Shown here: one piece after another, positions 8,422-18,082 of the stretch | How positions within the stretch are numbered: the stretch's first letter is position 1 | Layout: each line of letters begins with the position of its first letter | Assembly (NCBI GenBank): GCA_934216615.1 | Contig: CAKQCB010000002.1 | Location: 124,001 to 188,000 of the forward strand | Direction: 5' to 3' | Source: an uncultured Anaerolineae bacterium | GTDB taxonomy: Bacteria > Chloroflexota > Anaerolineae > Aggregatilineales > Phototrophicaceae | DNA: 64,000 nt | Notes under the pieces: model-generated | Databases searched by the model: none | Told to the model about the DNA's origin: nothing | The model's input: only the letters and a program-made list of their open reading frames with translations | Translations under genes and position numbers: made by a program

Positions 8422-9648
8422 TTAAGCTCCGTAAGTCACGCGGCGCTCAGTCGTGCGGAATTGCAACGCGGTGAGGCCGATCACCAAAATGAACAACACA
8501 ATCGATTGTGCGGCAGCTTTCCCTAAGTCACCGTTGCTAATGCCCGTTTCGTAGATGCGATACATCATGGTGGTGGTTGAATCTAAGGGGCCACCGCCGG
8601 GCGTGATCGCGTCAATCGTGCCGAAGGTTTCAAAGAACGCATACGTCAAATTGGTGGCGACCAAGAAAAACGTGATGGGCGAGAGCATGGGAATGACAAT
8701 GCGCCGAAAGCGTTGCAGCGCGTTCGCGCCGTCGATGGAGGCTGCCTCAATTAAATCAGTCGGGACGTTTTGCAAGCCTGCTAAATAAAACAAGATGTTA
8801 TAGCCGAGTGATTTCCATACACTGGCGATAATCACCGCCCAAGGCGCGTAAGTCGGGTTATTCAACCATGGAATTTGGAACCCAAACAGGCCGTTCAACG
8901 CATAATTGATGATGCCCCCTGTCGGGTTAAACAACAGCAAGAAAATCAACCCTGCAACCACAGGCGAAATCGCATACGGCCAAATCAACAAGGTGCGGTA
9001 GATCGACGCGCCTTTGATCGGCAGATAGGCCATCGTGGCAATTAAAAGCGACAAACTTAAGCCGATCACGATAGTGGCGATGGAGATACCAAACGTGATG
9101 AGCACGGTTTGATGATATTTCGGGTCTTCGATCAACATCGTAAAGTTATTGACACACACGAATGCGGTACGTGGTGCCCCTGTACGCGCTAATAATGTTG
9201 ATAAGCTAAAAGTGTCAAACGCGGGATAGTAGAGAAATAACGCCAAGATGAGTAAGGTGGGTGCGAGAAATAAAAAGGCGATCCAACGCCCTTTAAATGC
9301 CCCTTGATGCTGTCCGCCATCCGCCATCAACATAGATTCGGTAAGGCTGGTTTTACGAGCGAAAAAACGTTCATAAATCCACATAGCAGGGATGCTAACC
9401 AATGCCGACCCTAAGCCGATCAAGCCGATGCCGAATAGAGCATCTAATGAACTGCGGTCTGCCTCAAAGGTGCAGTAACGCAGAGGTAACATGAAAATGA
9501 GAGAACCGATTGCGCCAGACATTGCCCCTACGGCAAACCCTGCGAGTAGGTTACGCCCCCGCCGCTGAAAAATGATCACCATCAGCAAGCCCGTCATGAG
9601 CGCCGCCGCCGTCAGCGTAATGATGGGAATTACGATATCAACTTCCAT
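8422..9648 (-). CDS. Carbohydrate ABC transporter permease (MalF/UgpA type) with N-terminal extension
   Basis: I place the start at the ATG at 9648 (protein MEVDIVIPII, 408 aa), which has an AAGGGAAA ribosome site; an in-frame upstream start at 9687 has none. Residues from about 130 onward form a standard six-helix UgpA/MalF permease with EAA loop EAASIDGANALQRFRRIVIP. The first roughly 115 residues add three extra hydrophobic helices that ordinary UgpA proteins lack, recalling the longer MalF N-terminus, though no similarity to MalF is evident. It forms a heterodimer with the downstream permease. A hairpin separates it from the binding-protein gene. Confidence 0.9.
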   Translation of the reverse strand: MEVDIVIPIITLTAAALMTGLLMVIIFQRRGRNLLAGFAVGAMSGAIGSLIFMLPLRYCTFEADRSSLDALFGIGLIGLGSALVSIPAMWIYERFFARKTSLTESMLMADGGQHQGAFKGRWIAFLFLAPTLLILALFLYYPAFDTFSLSTLLARTGAPRTAFVCVNNFTMLIEDPKYHQTVLITFGISIATIVIGLSLSLLIATMAYLPIKGASIYRTLLIWPYAISPVVAGLIFLLLFNPTGGIINYALNGLFGFQIPWLNNPTYAPWAVIIASVWKSLGYNILFYLAGLQNVPTDLIEAASIDGANALQRFRRIVIPMLSPITFFLVATNLTYAFFETFGTIDAITPGGGPLDSTTTMMYRIYETGISNGDLGKAAAQSIVLFILVIGLTALQFRTTERRVTYGA

Positions 9649-9676
9649 AAATTTCCCTTTGTTGAAATAAAAAGAA

Positions 9677-9703
9677 CAGGGGTACACCGGTAGTATACCC
9701 CTG
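9677..9703 (-). terminator. Intra-operon hairpin (partial terminator) after binding-protein gene
   Basis: Perfect 8-bp stem CAGGGGTA / TACCCCTG with an 11-nt loop, followed on the minus strand by TTCTTTTTATTTC. It sits between the binding protein and permease genes and would let the binding protein be made in excess of the permeases. Confidence 0.65.
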
Positions 9704-9727
9704 CCATTTGTTGCAGACGCCTAGGAA

Positions 9728-11068
9728 TTATTCAGCGTACAACAAATTGTATTCTTCGAGGATCGTATTGGCTTCTGCGCTCGCAGCGTCTAACACAGCG
9801 GCGGGATCGCTCGCGGTGTCCACCAAAACGGTATCAATTGCGCTTGTCACAACATTACGAATGGAGGGGAAAGCACCCAGTAACGCACCGCTGGTTGCAG
9901 ACGTGACAGTGCTGGCTGCCAATTGGTCACCTGCAATACGGAAGTTGGGGTTTTCGTCAAACCAACCTTGTTCTGTCAAGAGTTCAGCAGCGCTTAAACG
10001 GACAGGCAAGTAGCCTGTAATTTGGTGCCATTCAGCGGTATTTTCGGTGTTGCTCAACCAAATCATGAATGTCAAGGCGCCGTCTTCAACTTCTGGAGAG
10101 AGGCCGTCAACCAACCACAAGCTCGCGCCACCGATCAAGTTCCCTGTCCAACCGGTTACGTCGTTGTAGGGCAAGAAGCTGGCAACCACTTCAAAACCAT
10201 TGTCTGCACCGGTTTGGGTGTAGAGCGCGGTATCTGAACTGCTGTATGCGGTCATGGCAACTTGTTGGCTGCCGAAGGCTTGGTCAACCGATGCCCATGA
10301 AGCACCACCTTGAGCGCCACTGTAGTATAAGTGACCCTTGGCTTGTTGGTCGCGTAACCAGTTCAAAACAGCCAAACCTTCTTCGCTGTTGATGGTCACT
10401 TCGGTTGCACGTTCATCACGGCCATTACCGTTGTTGGCAAATTCACCATCTTGTGAACCCAACCATTGTTCAAAGAACCAACCATGATTCGGGAATGTGA
10501 AGCAGTATTCAGGTGCTTCTTCCAACGCCATGATGGCGGTACAAGCGGCATCAACATCTGCCCAAGTTTCAGGAATTTCGACGCCTGCGGCATTCAGGTA
10601 GTTCATGTTGTTGAACCAAATGGCCGAAGAAGTGTTCCAAGGCATGGAGGTAAATTGATCGTCGAGGGTGTAGTAAGCGGCCACGGGGCCAATGATGTCG
10701 TCGAGGTCGATGGCGACACCGTTCACTTCGGTACGATCACCCATTGCTTCGGCAATCGAGCGGAAATAACCACTATCACGTGCATCTTGGGTCGCAACTT
10801 CGAAGTATTGAACCACTGCGGGCAAGTTGCCTTGTTCAGCAGCTAACGCGGTTGCGGCAAACAATTCTTCATAGTTTGCATAGCCTTGAATGGTCACGTT
10901 GTATTGCGGGAACATTTCGTTAAATTCAGCAGCACGTTCTTGTGTCCAGCCTAAACGGGTCGCGTCGGTGAACGCAATCCACACGGGGACATCAACAGCT
11001 TCCTGAGCAAACGCCGGCACAATACCGACTGTGAGCGCAATACCAAAAGCAAGGATTGACTTACGCAT
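9728..11068 (-). CDS. Extracellular solute-binding protein, family 1 (sugar ABC importer)
   Basis: The start is the ATG at 11068, 9-10 nt after a strong AGGAGG ribosome site; 446 aa. A Sec signal peptide (MRKSILAFGIALTVGIVPAF, then AQEAVDVP) lacks a lipobox cysteine, so the protein would be released by signal peptidase I rather than lipidated. The mature protein has the SBP_bac_1 pattern: an N-terminal VPVWIAFTD strand, MPWNTSSAIWFNNMNYLNAA (the hinge-region signature of UgpB/MalE relatives) and a Trp-rich C-terminal half. It delivers a carbohydrate to the two downstream permeases. The substrate is not identifiable. The upstream 175 bp holds no promoter I would trust. Confidence 0.92.
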   Translation of the reverse strand: MRKSILAFGIALTVGIVPAFAQEAVDVPVWIAFTDATRLGWTQERAAEFNEMFPQYNVTIQGYANYEELFAATALAAEQGNLPAVVQYFEVATQDARDSGYFRSIAEAMGDRTEVNGVAIDLDDIIGPVAAYYTLDDQFTSMPWNTSSAIWFNNMNYLNAAGVEIPETWADVDAACTAIMALEEAPEYCFTFPNHGWFFEQWLGSQDGEFANNGNGRDERATEVTINSEEGLAVLNWLRDQQAKGHLYYSGAQGGASWASVDQAFGSQQVAMTAYSSSDTALYTQTGADNGFEVVASFLPYNDVTGWTGNLIGGASLWLVDGLSPEVEDGALTFMIWLSNTENTAEWHQITGYLPVRLSAAELLTEQGWFDENPNFRIAGDQLAASTVTSATSGALLGAFPSIRNVVTSAIDTVLVDTASDPAAVLDAASAEANTILEEYNLLYAE

Positions 11069-11242
11069 AAAGTATTTCCCTCCTAAGGAATCTATGTGCA
11101 AGAATGTAATTTAACAACAATTTATTAATAGTCTTGAACCACATTTGTTAAATATTACAGCCTGCAGTCGCTTAACATTTAACATAATGCACAAGACTTG
11201 GCAACCTACTCTTAATAATTTGATAACAATTACAAGTCATTT

Positions 11243-12283
11243 TCAAGGGTGATATGGCACTTGGGGCTGTGCAAACACATATTGAATCGCAGGGTTTTCT
11301 TCGCGCTCAATTTCTTCGAGGTTGGCCACGGCAAGTTCTCCATGCTGATACAAATATTCCACATGCGCGCCGATCTCTTCGAGTGCGAGCAACACCTCAT
11401 ACCCATGCTTTTCAGGATATACAATTTTTGAAATATCGCTGATGGTGCAAGGCTGCGTCGTTCGAATCGCTTGGCGCACCCGTTCTAATTTGCGCTGGTG
11501 ACTGGCGCGAATTTCGTCAATGCGGGTGTAAACATCGTCAATTGGCGTTTCATGCCCTCCTAACGTAAGACGTATACCGCGCATTTTTTGCACCTTGTCG
11601 AGAGCGTCTAAATAATGCCCTAACCCCGTGTAAGCGGCGATGCTTTCGGGTGATTGATGCGGGGTCGTCTTCGCTAAAACATGGTCAGCGCTCAACAGCA
11701 CATCCCCGATGAGGATGCACACCTGCCCGGGACAATGGCCGGGCGTATGAATAAACTGCATCCCGTCTATCGGTTGTTGGGGGTCTAATGTGAATGTGAC
11801 AGGTACAGAACGCGGAAACTTTTTCGCAAAGCCGTACATCTCAATCAACTGCTGACGGCGGTTCGGGCTTACACCCGCCTTCTCCAAATACGCCCGAACG
11901 TCTTTGGTCGAAATGATGACCCGTTCTTCATAGTGTGTGACCACACGTAAATCTAAAGCGTGTACGCCAATTTGTGCGTGGGTCATATCGTAGAGCGATG
12001 CCAACCCGCCTAAATGGTCGATGTGCCCATGCGTGACAAGGATACGTTCGATATTTTGAATCGCGATATTTTCGCCAAACGTCCCTTGCAAAGACGCGAT
12101 CCCCGCCAAAATATGATCCGTCGATTCACCAATGCCTGAACCTGTGTCTACAAGCGTGGGCACCCCTGCCCCTAAGATCACATACACATAAGCAATAAAA
12201 TCTGGAAACACCTCCGTTGGAATACGGTAAAGCCGAACGTCGTTATTCACAATGAATTGTTCAACAGGGGGAAGTTGAGTCAT
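11243..12283 (-). CDS. Metallo-beta-lactamase-fold hydrolase
   Basis: This 346-aa protein has the MBL-fold metal motif HGHIDHLGG (His85, His87, Asp89, His90), a later metal-binding His in HTPGHCPGQ, and Asp of LLSADHVL, enough for a binuclear zinc site as in glyoxalase II-like enzymes. The C-terminal roughly 85 residues (from about RASHQRKLERV) form a small helical region like the winged-helix tail of LACTB2-type hydrolases. No signal peptide is present. It is divergent from the TetR-regulated export operon and shares its intergenic region. The substrate is unknown; ribonuclease or thioesterase activity are both seen in related families. Confidence 0.88.
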   Translation of the reverse strand: MTQLPPVEQFIVNNDVRLYRIPTEVFPDFIAYVYVILGAGVPTLVDTGSGIGESTDHILAGIASLQGTFGENIAIQNIERILVTHGHIDHLGGLASLYDMTHAQIGVHALDLRVVTHYEERVIISTKDVRAYLEKAGVSPNRRQQLIEMYGFAKKFPRSVPVTFTLDPQQPIDGMQFIHTPGHCPGQVCILIGDVLLSADHVLAKTTPHQSPESIAAYTGLGHYLDALDKVQKMRGIRLTLGGHETPIDDVYTRIDEIRASHQRKLERVRQAIRTTQPCTISDISKIVYPEKHGYEVLLALEEIGAHVEYLYQHGELAVANLEEIEREENPAIQYVFAQPQVPYHP

Positions 12284-12358
12284 TACGCTTCATTTCTTTT
12301 GAAAAATCTAAGTTCAAGAGATTAAACCATGACCCCTCGTTCAATGCCAAAAGTTCGC

Positions 12359-12375
12359 CCCCTAATGTTTAGGGG
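12359..12375. promoter_or_regulatory. Inverted repeat in the MBL/TetR divergent region
   Basis: Perfect 7-bp dyad CCCCTAA-TGT-TTAGGGG, with no adjacent T run on either strand, so a protein-binding site is more likely than a terminator. The binding protein is unknown. Confidence 0.4.
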
Positions 12376-12402
12376 ATGCAGAAACTCGCTCAAAACAGCA
12401 TA

Positions 12403-12432
12403 ATTTGACCTATAATACATTTTTGGTCAAAT
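12403..12432 (+). promoter_or_regulatory. Putative TetR autoregulatory operator around the -10 box
   Basis: Perfect inverted repeat ATTTGACC-N14-GGTCAAAT. The 14-nt centre begins with TATAAT (12411-12416), a consensus -10 box, 32 nt before the ATG of the TetR gene. A dimer bound here would block polymerase. No good -35 box is seen 17 nt upstream. Confidence 0.65.
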
Positions 12433-12448
12433 AGTCATAAAGGGTGAA

Positions 12449-13189
12449 ATGTTGAATGAATCTAAGTTTGAAATTCGCGAAGAAAAAATTCTACAAGCGG
12501 CAGTAACCCTGTTCATTCATTACGGTGTGGATAAGACAACCATCGCTGAAATTGCAGAAAAAGCGGGGATTTCTAAAGGCGCGGTGTACTTACATTTTTA
12601 CAGCAAAGATCACCTGATCGATGCGACGTTTTTGCACCAAACCGAAGCCCTGTTACACCACTTGATCGAACGGATCAAAAAGGATGAGCGCCCGCTGTCG
12701 TTGTTCACGTTGGCAAGCCACACCATGAAGGCGATTTGGGATTTTCCTTTTATGCGAGCGTTGGCGATTAGCGATCAGCGGGTGTTGGGTTCCCAGCGTG
12801 ACCGCATGAAACAAACCCAAGAAGGCAACCAAGCGATCTTTTTCGGCGTGCAATTTGTCGAGCAGTTTCAGCAAGCGGGGATGATCCGCGCTGATGTGGA
12901 TGCCAAAATGCTAGGTTATTTAATGGGGGCGGTGCGTTTGGGCATCTTCACTTTGCCCAACAGCCTGCCCAACGTCGATGACGATATTTTTGATCGTATG
13001 CCAGACGCCGCCGCTGAAATGTTCGAACGTGCCTTTGGCGTGCCCGATCAAAGCCAAAAGGATATCGAAAAAGCGGAAGCAGCGGTTCATGAACTGCTGT
13101 CCTATACCCAACAACTGATCAAAACCTTACGTCAGCAAGTACGAGACGAAATGCTTACCAAAGGAACTCATAAACATGAAGATTCTTGA
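12449..13189 (+). CDS. TetR/AcrR family transcriptional regulator
   Basis: This 246-aa protein has an N-terminal HTH of TetR type: [20 protein letters not shown], then [20 protein letters not shown] (about residues 11-58). The rest is the helical ligand-binding/dimerisation domain, longer than average, ending in a charged tail. It is the first gene of an operon with an ABC ATPase (14-bp overlap) and an ABC-2 permease, so it most likely represses this exporter and itself. An inverted repeat over its own -10 box fits that model. The inducer is unknown. Confidence 0.93.
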   Translation: MLNESKFEIREEKILQAAVTLFIHYGVDKTTIAEIAEKAGISKGAVYLHFYSKDHLIDATFLHQTEALLHHLIERIKKDERPLSLFTLASHTMKAIWDFPFMRALAISDQRVLGSQRDRMKQTQEGNQAIFFGVQFVEQFQQAGMIRADVDAKMLGYLMGAVRLGIFTLPNSLPNVDDDIFDRMPDAAAEMFERAFGVPDQSQKDIEKAEAAVHELLSYTQQLIKTLRQQVRDEMLTKGTHKHEDS

Positions 13190-14090
13190 AACGTTCCAGC
13201 TTACAAAACAGTACACGCCCAAAAGTTATGCCTTAAAAGACCTGTCAATGAGCGTAGATCAAGGCGAGATTTTTGGGTTCTTAGGGCCGAATGGCGCGGG
13301 CAAAACGACGACAATCAAACTGCTGTTGGATTTGATCCGTCCATCAAGTGGGACGGCACAGCTGTTTGGGCTGGATGTCAACCCAAACAGCGTCGAAATT
13401 CGTAGGCAGATCGGCTTTGTGCCGGCAGAGCTGGCGTTATGGGATTCGCTCACCGCGCAAGAAACCATCCGTTTTTTTGAGCGGATTCATGGACGGGTTG
13501 ACCCCACCTACATCACGACTTTAGCCGAACGCCTCGACTTCAACTTGAGCAAAAAAGTACGTTCCTATTCCACAGGCAACAAACGCAAGCTCGGTCTCAT
13601 CCTCGCCATGATGCATCAGCCGGAACTCTTGATTTTAGACGAGCCGACCAGCGGGCTTGACCCTCTAGTACAACAAACGTTTTATCAATTGATGAAGGAA
13701 ACCCGCGCGGAAGGGCGCACCGTCTTTTTATCGTCGCATGTGTTGAGTGAAGTTCAAGCGATTTGTGACCGCGTGGCGATTTTACGTTTGGGTGAATTGC
13801 AGACGGTCACGCGGGTAGACACGTTGATTCAAACGCATTTCCGCAACGTGATGATCAAATTCGCCCAGCCCACCGATGCATCATTTCTTCGCCAGCTTGG
13901 GGGGGCGCACAATCTCCAAGTGGAGCATGACACCGTTCATTTACGCTTTGAGGGGGAATTCACGCCGTTATTGCATGCAGTCGCCCATCATCAAGTAGTA
14001 GATATGCGGGTCACAGATGCCTCACTCGAAGAAATTTTCCTCACCTATTACAGCGCATCCCCACACAAACAGGAGGCAAACGCATCATGA
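13176..14090 (+). CDS. ABC transporter ATP-binding protein (ABC-2 exporter)
   Basis: This 304-aa ATPase has Walker [11 protein letters not shown], a degenerate signature [11 protein letters not shown] in place of LSGGQ, Walker [14 protein letters not shown] and the switch His in [12 protein letters not shown]-terminal roughly 85-residue extension is typical of CcmA/DrrA-like drug or lipid exporters. It starts within the TetR gene and overlaps the downstream permease by 4 bp, so the three are translationally coupled. The substrate is unknown; the TetR context suggests an inducible efflux system. Confidence 0.93.
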   Translation: MKILETFQLTKQYTPKSYALKDLSMSVDQGEIFGFLGPNGAGKTTTIKLLLDLIRPSSGTAQLFGLDVNPNSVEIRRQIGFVPAELALWDSLTAQETIRFFERIHGRVDPTYITTLAERLDFNLSKKVRSYSTGNKRKLGLILAMMHQPELLILDEPTSGLDPLVQQTFYQLMKETRAEGRTVFLSSHVLSEVQAICDRVAILRLGELQTVTRVDTLIQTHFRNVMIKFAQPTDASFLRQLGGAHNLQVEHDTVHLRFEGEFTPLLHAVAHHQVVDMRVTDASLEEIFLTYYSASPHKQEANAS

Positions 14091-14899
14091 AAGGGGTCAT
14101 CTTCAGCGAAACCTTACGACAACATTGGATATCCGCTTTATGGTGGGGTGTCGGCATTGGCTTGATGGCGCTTCTGCAAGTCATCTTTGTGCAGGACATG
14201 GATGCAGTGCGCCAAATTGCCGACCTATTAGAAACCATGCCCGCGTTTTTAATCCAAGGGCTGATCGGCACTAACGACATCGAGTATTTAGCCAGTGGTG
14301 AAGGGTATCTCGCCACCAGTTTTTACAGCATCGCCCTCTTGATGTACGCCTTCTACGCCGTGACCGCAGGCATGAACGTCAGCGCCAACGAAGAAGACAA
14401 AGGCATTTTGAACTTGTTGATGAGCACGCCCATCACCCGCACCCAATTGGTGATTGAACGCTTCCTCAGCTTTCTCATCCTGAGCGTGTTTGTGGTGATC
14501 ATCTCGACGTTGTTCATTTGGGCGGGCCTGCTCATCACACCCGCGCTACAAGTGGAGAGTGGGCGCATCATCGAAGGGTCGCTCAACATTCTTCCATCAA
14601 CATGGGCGATCTTGGCCTTCACGCTGTTCATCGGTGCCTTGATGCGCCGTCGCAATTTGGCCTTCACGTTAGCCTGCATATTTGTCGTGGCAGGGTATTT
14701 CCTCGATTTTATCGGGCGGGGGGCGTCGGAAAGCATCCTCAATCAACTGCGCGTCTTGTCGTATTACAGCTACTACGATGGCACAGGGGTTTTACAGTAC
14801 GGCTTAAACTTCGGGAATATTTCGGTGCTGTTGGTTTTCACCGCGCTCTTTCTGGGGTTAGGTGTTTTTCTGTTCAAGCGCCGTGATATCGGGCTGTAA
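14087..14899 (+). CDS. ABC-2 type permease
   Basis: This 270-aa membrane protein has six hydrophobic segments: one near the N-terminus (WWGVGIGLMALLQVIFV), then pairs around 85-105, 130-160, 175-200, 205-225 and 245-265. The NLLMSTPITRTQLVIERF stretch between helices matches the EEDKGILNLLMSTPI-type loop common to ABC-2 permeases. It pairs with the upstream ATPase. A terminator follows the stop codon, closing the operon. Confidence 0.9.
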   Translation: MKGVIFSETLRQHWISALWWGVGIGLMALLQVIFVQDMDAVRQIADLLETMPAFLIQGLIGTNDIEYLASGEGYLATSFYSIALLMYAFYAVTAGMNVSANEEDKGILNLLMSTPITRTQLVIERFLSFLILSVFVVIISTLFIWAGLLITPALQVESGRIIEGSLNILPSTWAILAFTLFIGALMRRRNLAFTLACIFVVAGYFLDFIGRGASESILNQLRVLSYYSYYDGTGVLQYGLNFGNISVLLVFTALFLGLGVFLFKRRDIGL

Positions 14900-14918
14900 C
14901 ATTCCACGTTTCTGACTC

Positions 14919-14949
14919 AAGGGCGAGCGCGTAATGGTTCGCCCTTTTT
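14919..14949 (+). terminator. Intrinsic terminator after the ABC-2 operon
   Basis: Stem AAGGGCGA / TCGCCCTT with a 12-nt loop, followed by TTT. It lies 20 nt after the permease stop. Confidence 0.75.
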
Positions 14950-15030
14950 CATACTCTCGCGAGTCCGTCATACACGCGCTACAATTTAAGTTCAACACCC
15001 ATCCACACACATAAACGCGAGTTCAACTTG

Positions 15031-16767
15031 ATGATGCGTCTTCGCCCTTTTTGGTCAGTCTACCTGTTTCTGTTGCTCAGCCTTTTTGTGTCTCACGCCA
15101 TGACTTCGGCACAGGACGAAACAGAGCGCGCCTTCATGCTCGCCTCATGGATTCCGTCTGACTACGCGGGGTTTCTGCAATTTGCCAGCGCGGACATGGC
15201 AGAAACTTTTCAAGTGATCAATCTCGCCTCGTTTAGCGGGGGCATCTTAGCGCCTGACCGTCCACCGTTGGGCGAATCGCTCACCATCGCGCAGATGATT
15301 CCACTGGATTTACTGGACAGCGAAACCGCCTCATTTCAACAGAACATCCTCGCGTGGTTAGGCGATGAAGTCGTCTTTGCATATCGTGAAATTCCAGACA
15401 CATTTGCGCCCGAACAAGAAGATATTGCGCTCATCATCAGCACTCGTGATATGTTCCAGTCCGCCGCAAGTTTATCGACCATCTTTCAAGAACAAGATTT
15501 TCTGACGACGGAAACGTATCAAAATATCCCGCTGTATCACGGCGATCAAATCAGCATCGCCGTCACGCCCCAAGCGGTGATCTTCGCGTCTGATGCGCGC
15601 ATCCGCGAATTGATCGACACCCAAACCACACCGGAAACCGCCATCACCGCGACAGAGAACTTCCAACATCTTCAGCAAGCCTTGGATGCTAACCCTAGCG
15701 TGTTCGGCTACGTGCATGGGGAGGCGACGCTCCATGTGCTGAACTTGATCACATCTGGAAACCTGCGCGGAACTGCAGTGCGGGGTGCGTTTGCCGAAGC
15801 GCTCGAAACGACTCAAGGGGGGTTATCGCCCGCACGATCTTTATTAGGCGGGCGGCTGCAAGCGGCGGGATTCAGCATCACGGCTGATGTGCGCTTATTC
15901 TCCAGCGTCAACACAAAATTTGCCTTCATCCCTGAAGTCACCAGCGAAACCCTCGATCTAGGTTTTGAAGCAGACCTGCTCAATTTTATTCCGCGCCAAG
16001 CGTTGTTTGTGCATGCAGGCACGGATAGTCAAGCAGCCCTGCGCACAGGCATGACCTTGCTTCCGCTCTCCAATTTCATCGGCAGTGCATGGACGATGTT
16101 CGGCATCCGCGAATCGAATACATCCAGCAACGAAATCCTTCCCCCGCCTTCGGGGGCGACGATCCTCAATGCGCTCGAGAGTTTGAACGGGTTCTTAGAA
16201 ACGCAGGATGTCCCTCGTTTAGATCAACTGATCGGGTCGGTTTCAGGCAGTTATCTCACGGCAGTTTTACCACGCCCAAATAACCCCACCCCAGTGCTCA
16301 ACACCCCTTTTGATGTGATCGTCGTCCTGCAAAGTGATGACGCCCAAAAAGCGCTGGATGACCTCACCCAAACGGCACAATTCATTTTGAATGTGGACGT
16401 GTTGAGCGAAGTAGAAATCGGCGGAATTTCATTTCAAAGCCTCATGAACCCACAAACAGGGGAAACCATCTTGAGCGCAGGCGTGTTCGAAAATTATCTG
16501 ATTCTCGCCAGTGGGGATGGCGCTCAATTTGCGGTGAGCGCTTATCAAGGGGATAACCAACTCATCGACGAAACGCGCTGGCAAAACGTTGAGTCTGACC
16601 GCGGGGTTTTCGGTTACTTGAGCATCGACGGGTTATACAACACCTTTTTGATGGACATCGTGCAACAGCTTCAAAACCGCGACATTTTAAATATGTTTGT
16701 AGGCTGGACTTCCTATGAAGCAGATCATCAGGTCTATGTGGTAGACATTCAAATCGACCTGCCATAA
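15031..16767 (+). CDS. Exported DUF3352-like protein
   Basis: This protein of about 578 aa has a signal peptide (FWSVYLFLLLSLFVSHAM, then TSAQDE). The mature region matches the general build of DUF3352 proteins: ASWIPSDYAGFLQFASADM near the N-terminus, repeated alpha/beta segments with LLDSETASF, and internal units that begin with VVLQSDDAQKALDDL. No catalytic motif is evident. ATG codons at 15031 and 15034 are both possible and an in-frame TTG lies at 15028; no strong ribosome site decides between them. It stands alone between two terminated units. Function unknown. Confidence 0.8.
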   Translation: MMRLRPFWSVYLFLLLSLFVSHAMTSAQDETERAFMLASWIPSDYAGFLQFASADMAETFQVINLASFSGGILAPDRPPLGESLTIAQMIPLDLLDSETASFQQNILAWLGDEVVFAYREIPDTFAPEQEDIALIISTRDMFQSAASLSTIFQEQDFLTTETYQNIPLYHGDQISIAVTPQAVIFASDARIRELIDTQTTPETAITATENFQHLQQALDANPSVFGYVHGEATLHVLNLITSGNLRGTAVRGAFAEALETTQGGLSPARSLLGGRLQAAGFSITADVRLFSSVNTKFAFIPEVTSETLDLGFEADLLNFIPRQALFVHAGTDSQAALRTGMTLLPLSNFIGSAWTMFGIRESNTSSNEILPPPSGATILNALESLNGFLETQDVPRLDQLIGSVSGSYLTAVLPRPNNPTPVLNTPFDVIVVLQSDDAQKALDDLTQTAQFILNVDVLSEVEIGGISFQSLMNPQTGETILSAGVFENYLILASGDGAQFAVSAYQGDNQLIDETRWQNVESDRGVFGYLSIDGLYNTFLMDIVQQLQNRDILNMFVGWTSYEADHQVYVVDIQIDLP

Positions 16768-16941
16768 AACATCAGTATTTATATTCTTGTTTCATTCACA
16801 TAAAAAATAATGATATTGTAAATGTCCCGTGTTTAAATCTACAGAAACGCGGTAATATGTAGAAGGTTGTCTATTTGAAACAGCCTATTTTTGAGAGCCT
16901 TGTAAAAATCTTTAACTTTCTATTTTGGAGGCATTTACGTT

Positions 16942-18030
16942 ATGAATCTTTCACGTAAAGTTTTTGCACTCACTGGAACTGTTGCGCTGCTTTCAGGCGT
17001 GATGGCCCCCGCTGTGATGGCACAAGAACCCCTGATCGAATCTGTTTGTTTAGTGACAGACCTCGGCCGTGTCAATGATGGTACATTCAACCAATATGCA
17101 CACGACGGTTCCGTTCGCGCAACCGATGAATTTGGTCTCGAATATACTTATATTGAAACACAAGCACAAACTGATTACGAAGCCAACATTCAAACCTGCT
17201 TGGATGAAGAATTTGACGCCATCATCACCGTTGGGTTCCTCATTGCGGATGCGACCCGTGCGGCCGCTGCTGCAAACCCCGATACTTATTTCATCGGCGT
17301 GGATCAATTCTTCGCAGACCCCCTCGCTAACTTAGTGGGGATTCAATTCCGTGAAGATCAAGGTGGTTTCTTGGTCGGTGCTTTGGCCGCGCTCATGACT
17401 GAAAGTGGAACCGTTGCAGGTGTGTATGGGATCGACATTCCTCCTGTGATCAAATTCCGCAATGGTTTTGAACAAGGTGTCGCTTACATCAATGAACTCA
17501 ATGGCACAGACGTGCAAACATTGGGCGTTTACATTGATGACTTCATCGCTCCTGACCGTGGCGCAACCGCCGCAGAACAATTCATCGGTGAAGGCGCTGA
17601 CGTGATCTTCGGTGCTGGTGGCCCCACAGGTTCCGGTGGTATCACCTATGCCGCGCAACAAGGCGTGTATGTCATCGGCGTTGACCAAGATGAATGGGTC
17701 ACAACCTTCGGTGCTGGCGAAACCCCCGGCGCAGAATTTGTCATCAGCAGCGCGGTCAAACGTGTTGACAACGGCGTGTTTGACATGATCGCCGCTTTGG
17801 CTGAAGGCGTTGGTTTCCCTGAAGGTGGCACCTACATTCTTGAAGTTGCCAACGACGGTATCGGCTTTGCAGAAGGCCATGACGCTGAAATTCCTGAAGA
17901 CGTTATCGAACTGATGAACGAAATTCTCGAAGGTTTGTATGACGGCACCATCGAAACTGGCATTGACCCAGTGAGCGGTGCGCTGTTGAGCGAACTTGAA
18001 GCAACCGCTGAAGCAACCCCTGCAAGCTAG
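16942..18030 (+). CDS. BMP/PnrA-family ABC substrate-binding protein
   Basis: This 362-aa exported protein has a signal peptide (MNLSRKVFALTGTVALLSGV, ending MAQEP) without a lipobox Cys. It carries the BMP-family pattern CLVTDLGRVNDGTFNQYAHD, VGFLIADATRAAAAANPDTYFIGVDQ and AAEQFIGEGADVIFGAGGPTG. The family binds purine nucleosides or simple cofactors in the periplasmic-binding fold. The ATG has a GGAGG ribosome site. No permease or ATPase lies next to it, so it either works with a transporter encoded elsewhere or with an incomplete set. A strong terminator follows, consistent with a monocistronic, highly expressed binding protein. Confidence 0.92.
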   Translation: MNLSRKVFALTGTVALLSGVMAPAVMAQEPLIESVCLVTDLGRVNDGTFNQYAHDGSVRATDEFGLEYTYIETQAQTDYEANIQTCLDEEFDAIITVGFLIADATRAAAAANPDTYFIGVDQFFADPLANLVGIQFREDQGGFLVGALAALMTESGTVAGVYGIDIPPVIKFRNGFEQGVAYINELNGTDVQTLGVYIDDFIAPDRGATAAEQFIGEGADVIFGAGGPTGSGGITYAAQQGVYVIGVDQDEWVTTFGAGETPGAEFVISSAVKRVDNGVFDMIAALAEGVGFPEGGTYILEVANDGIGFAEGHDAEIPEDVIELMNEILEGLYDGTIETGIDPVSGALLSELEATAEATPAS

Positions 18031-18043
18031 TTTTTAAGAACAC

Positions 18044-18082
18044 AAAAAAGAGGTCAACAACCTAAGTTGTTGGCCTCTTTTT
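18044..18082 (+). terminator. Strong intrinsic terminator after the BMP gene
   Basis: Long stem: AAAAAGAGG plus CAACAAC pairing with GTTGTTG plus CCTCTTTTT, with one internal mismatch and a 4-nt loop, ending in a T run. Confidence 0.9.

Noticed and set aside
17332..17880. 182-codon ORF opposite the BMP-family gene
   Set aside because: It is antisense to a clearly real gene, has no family resemblance and no ribosome site. It is a by-product of codon bias.
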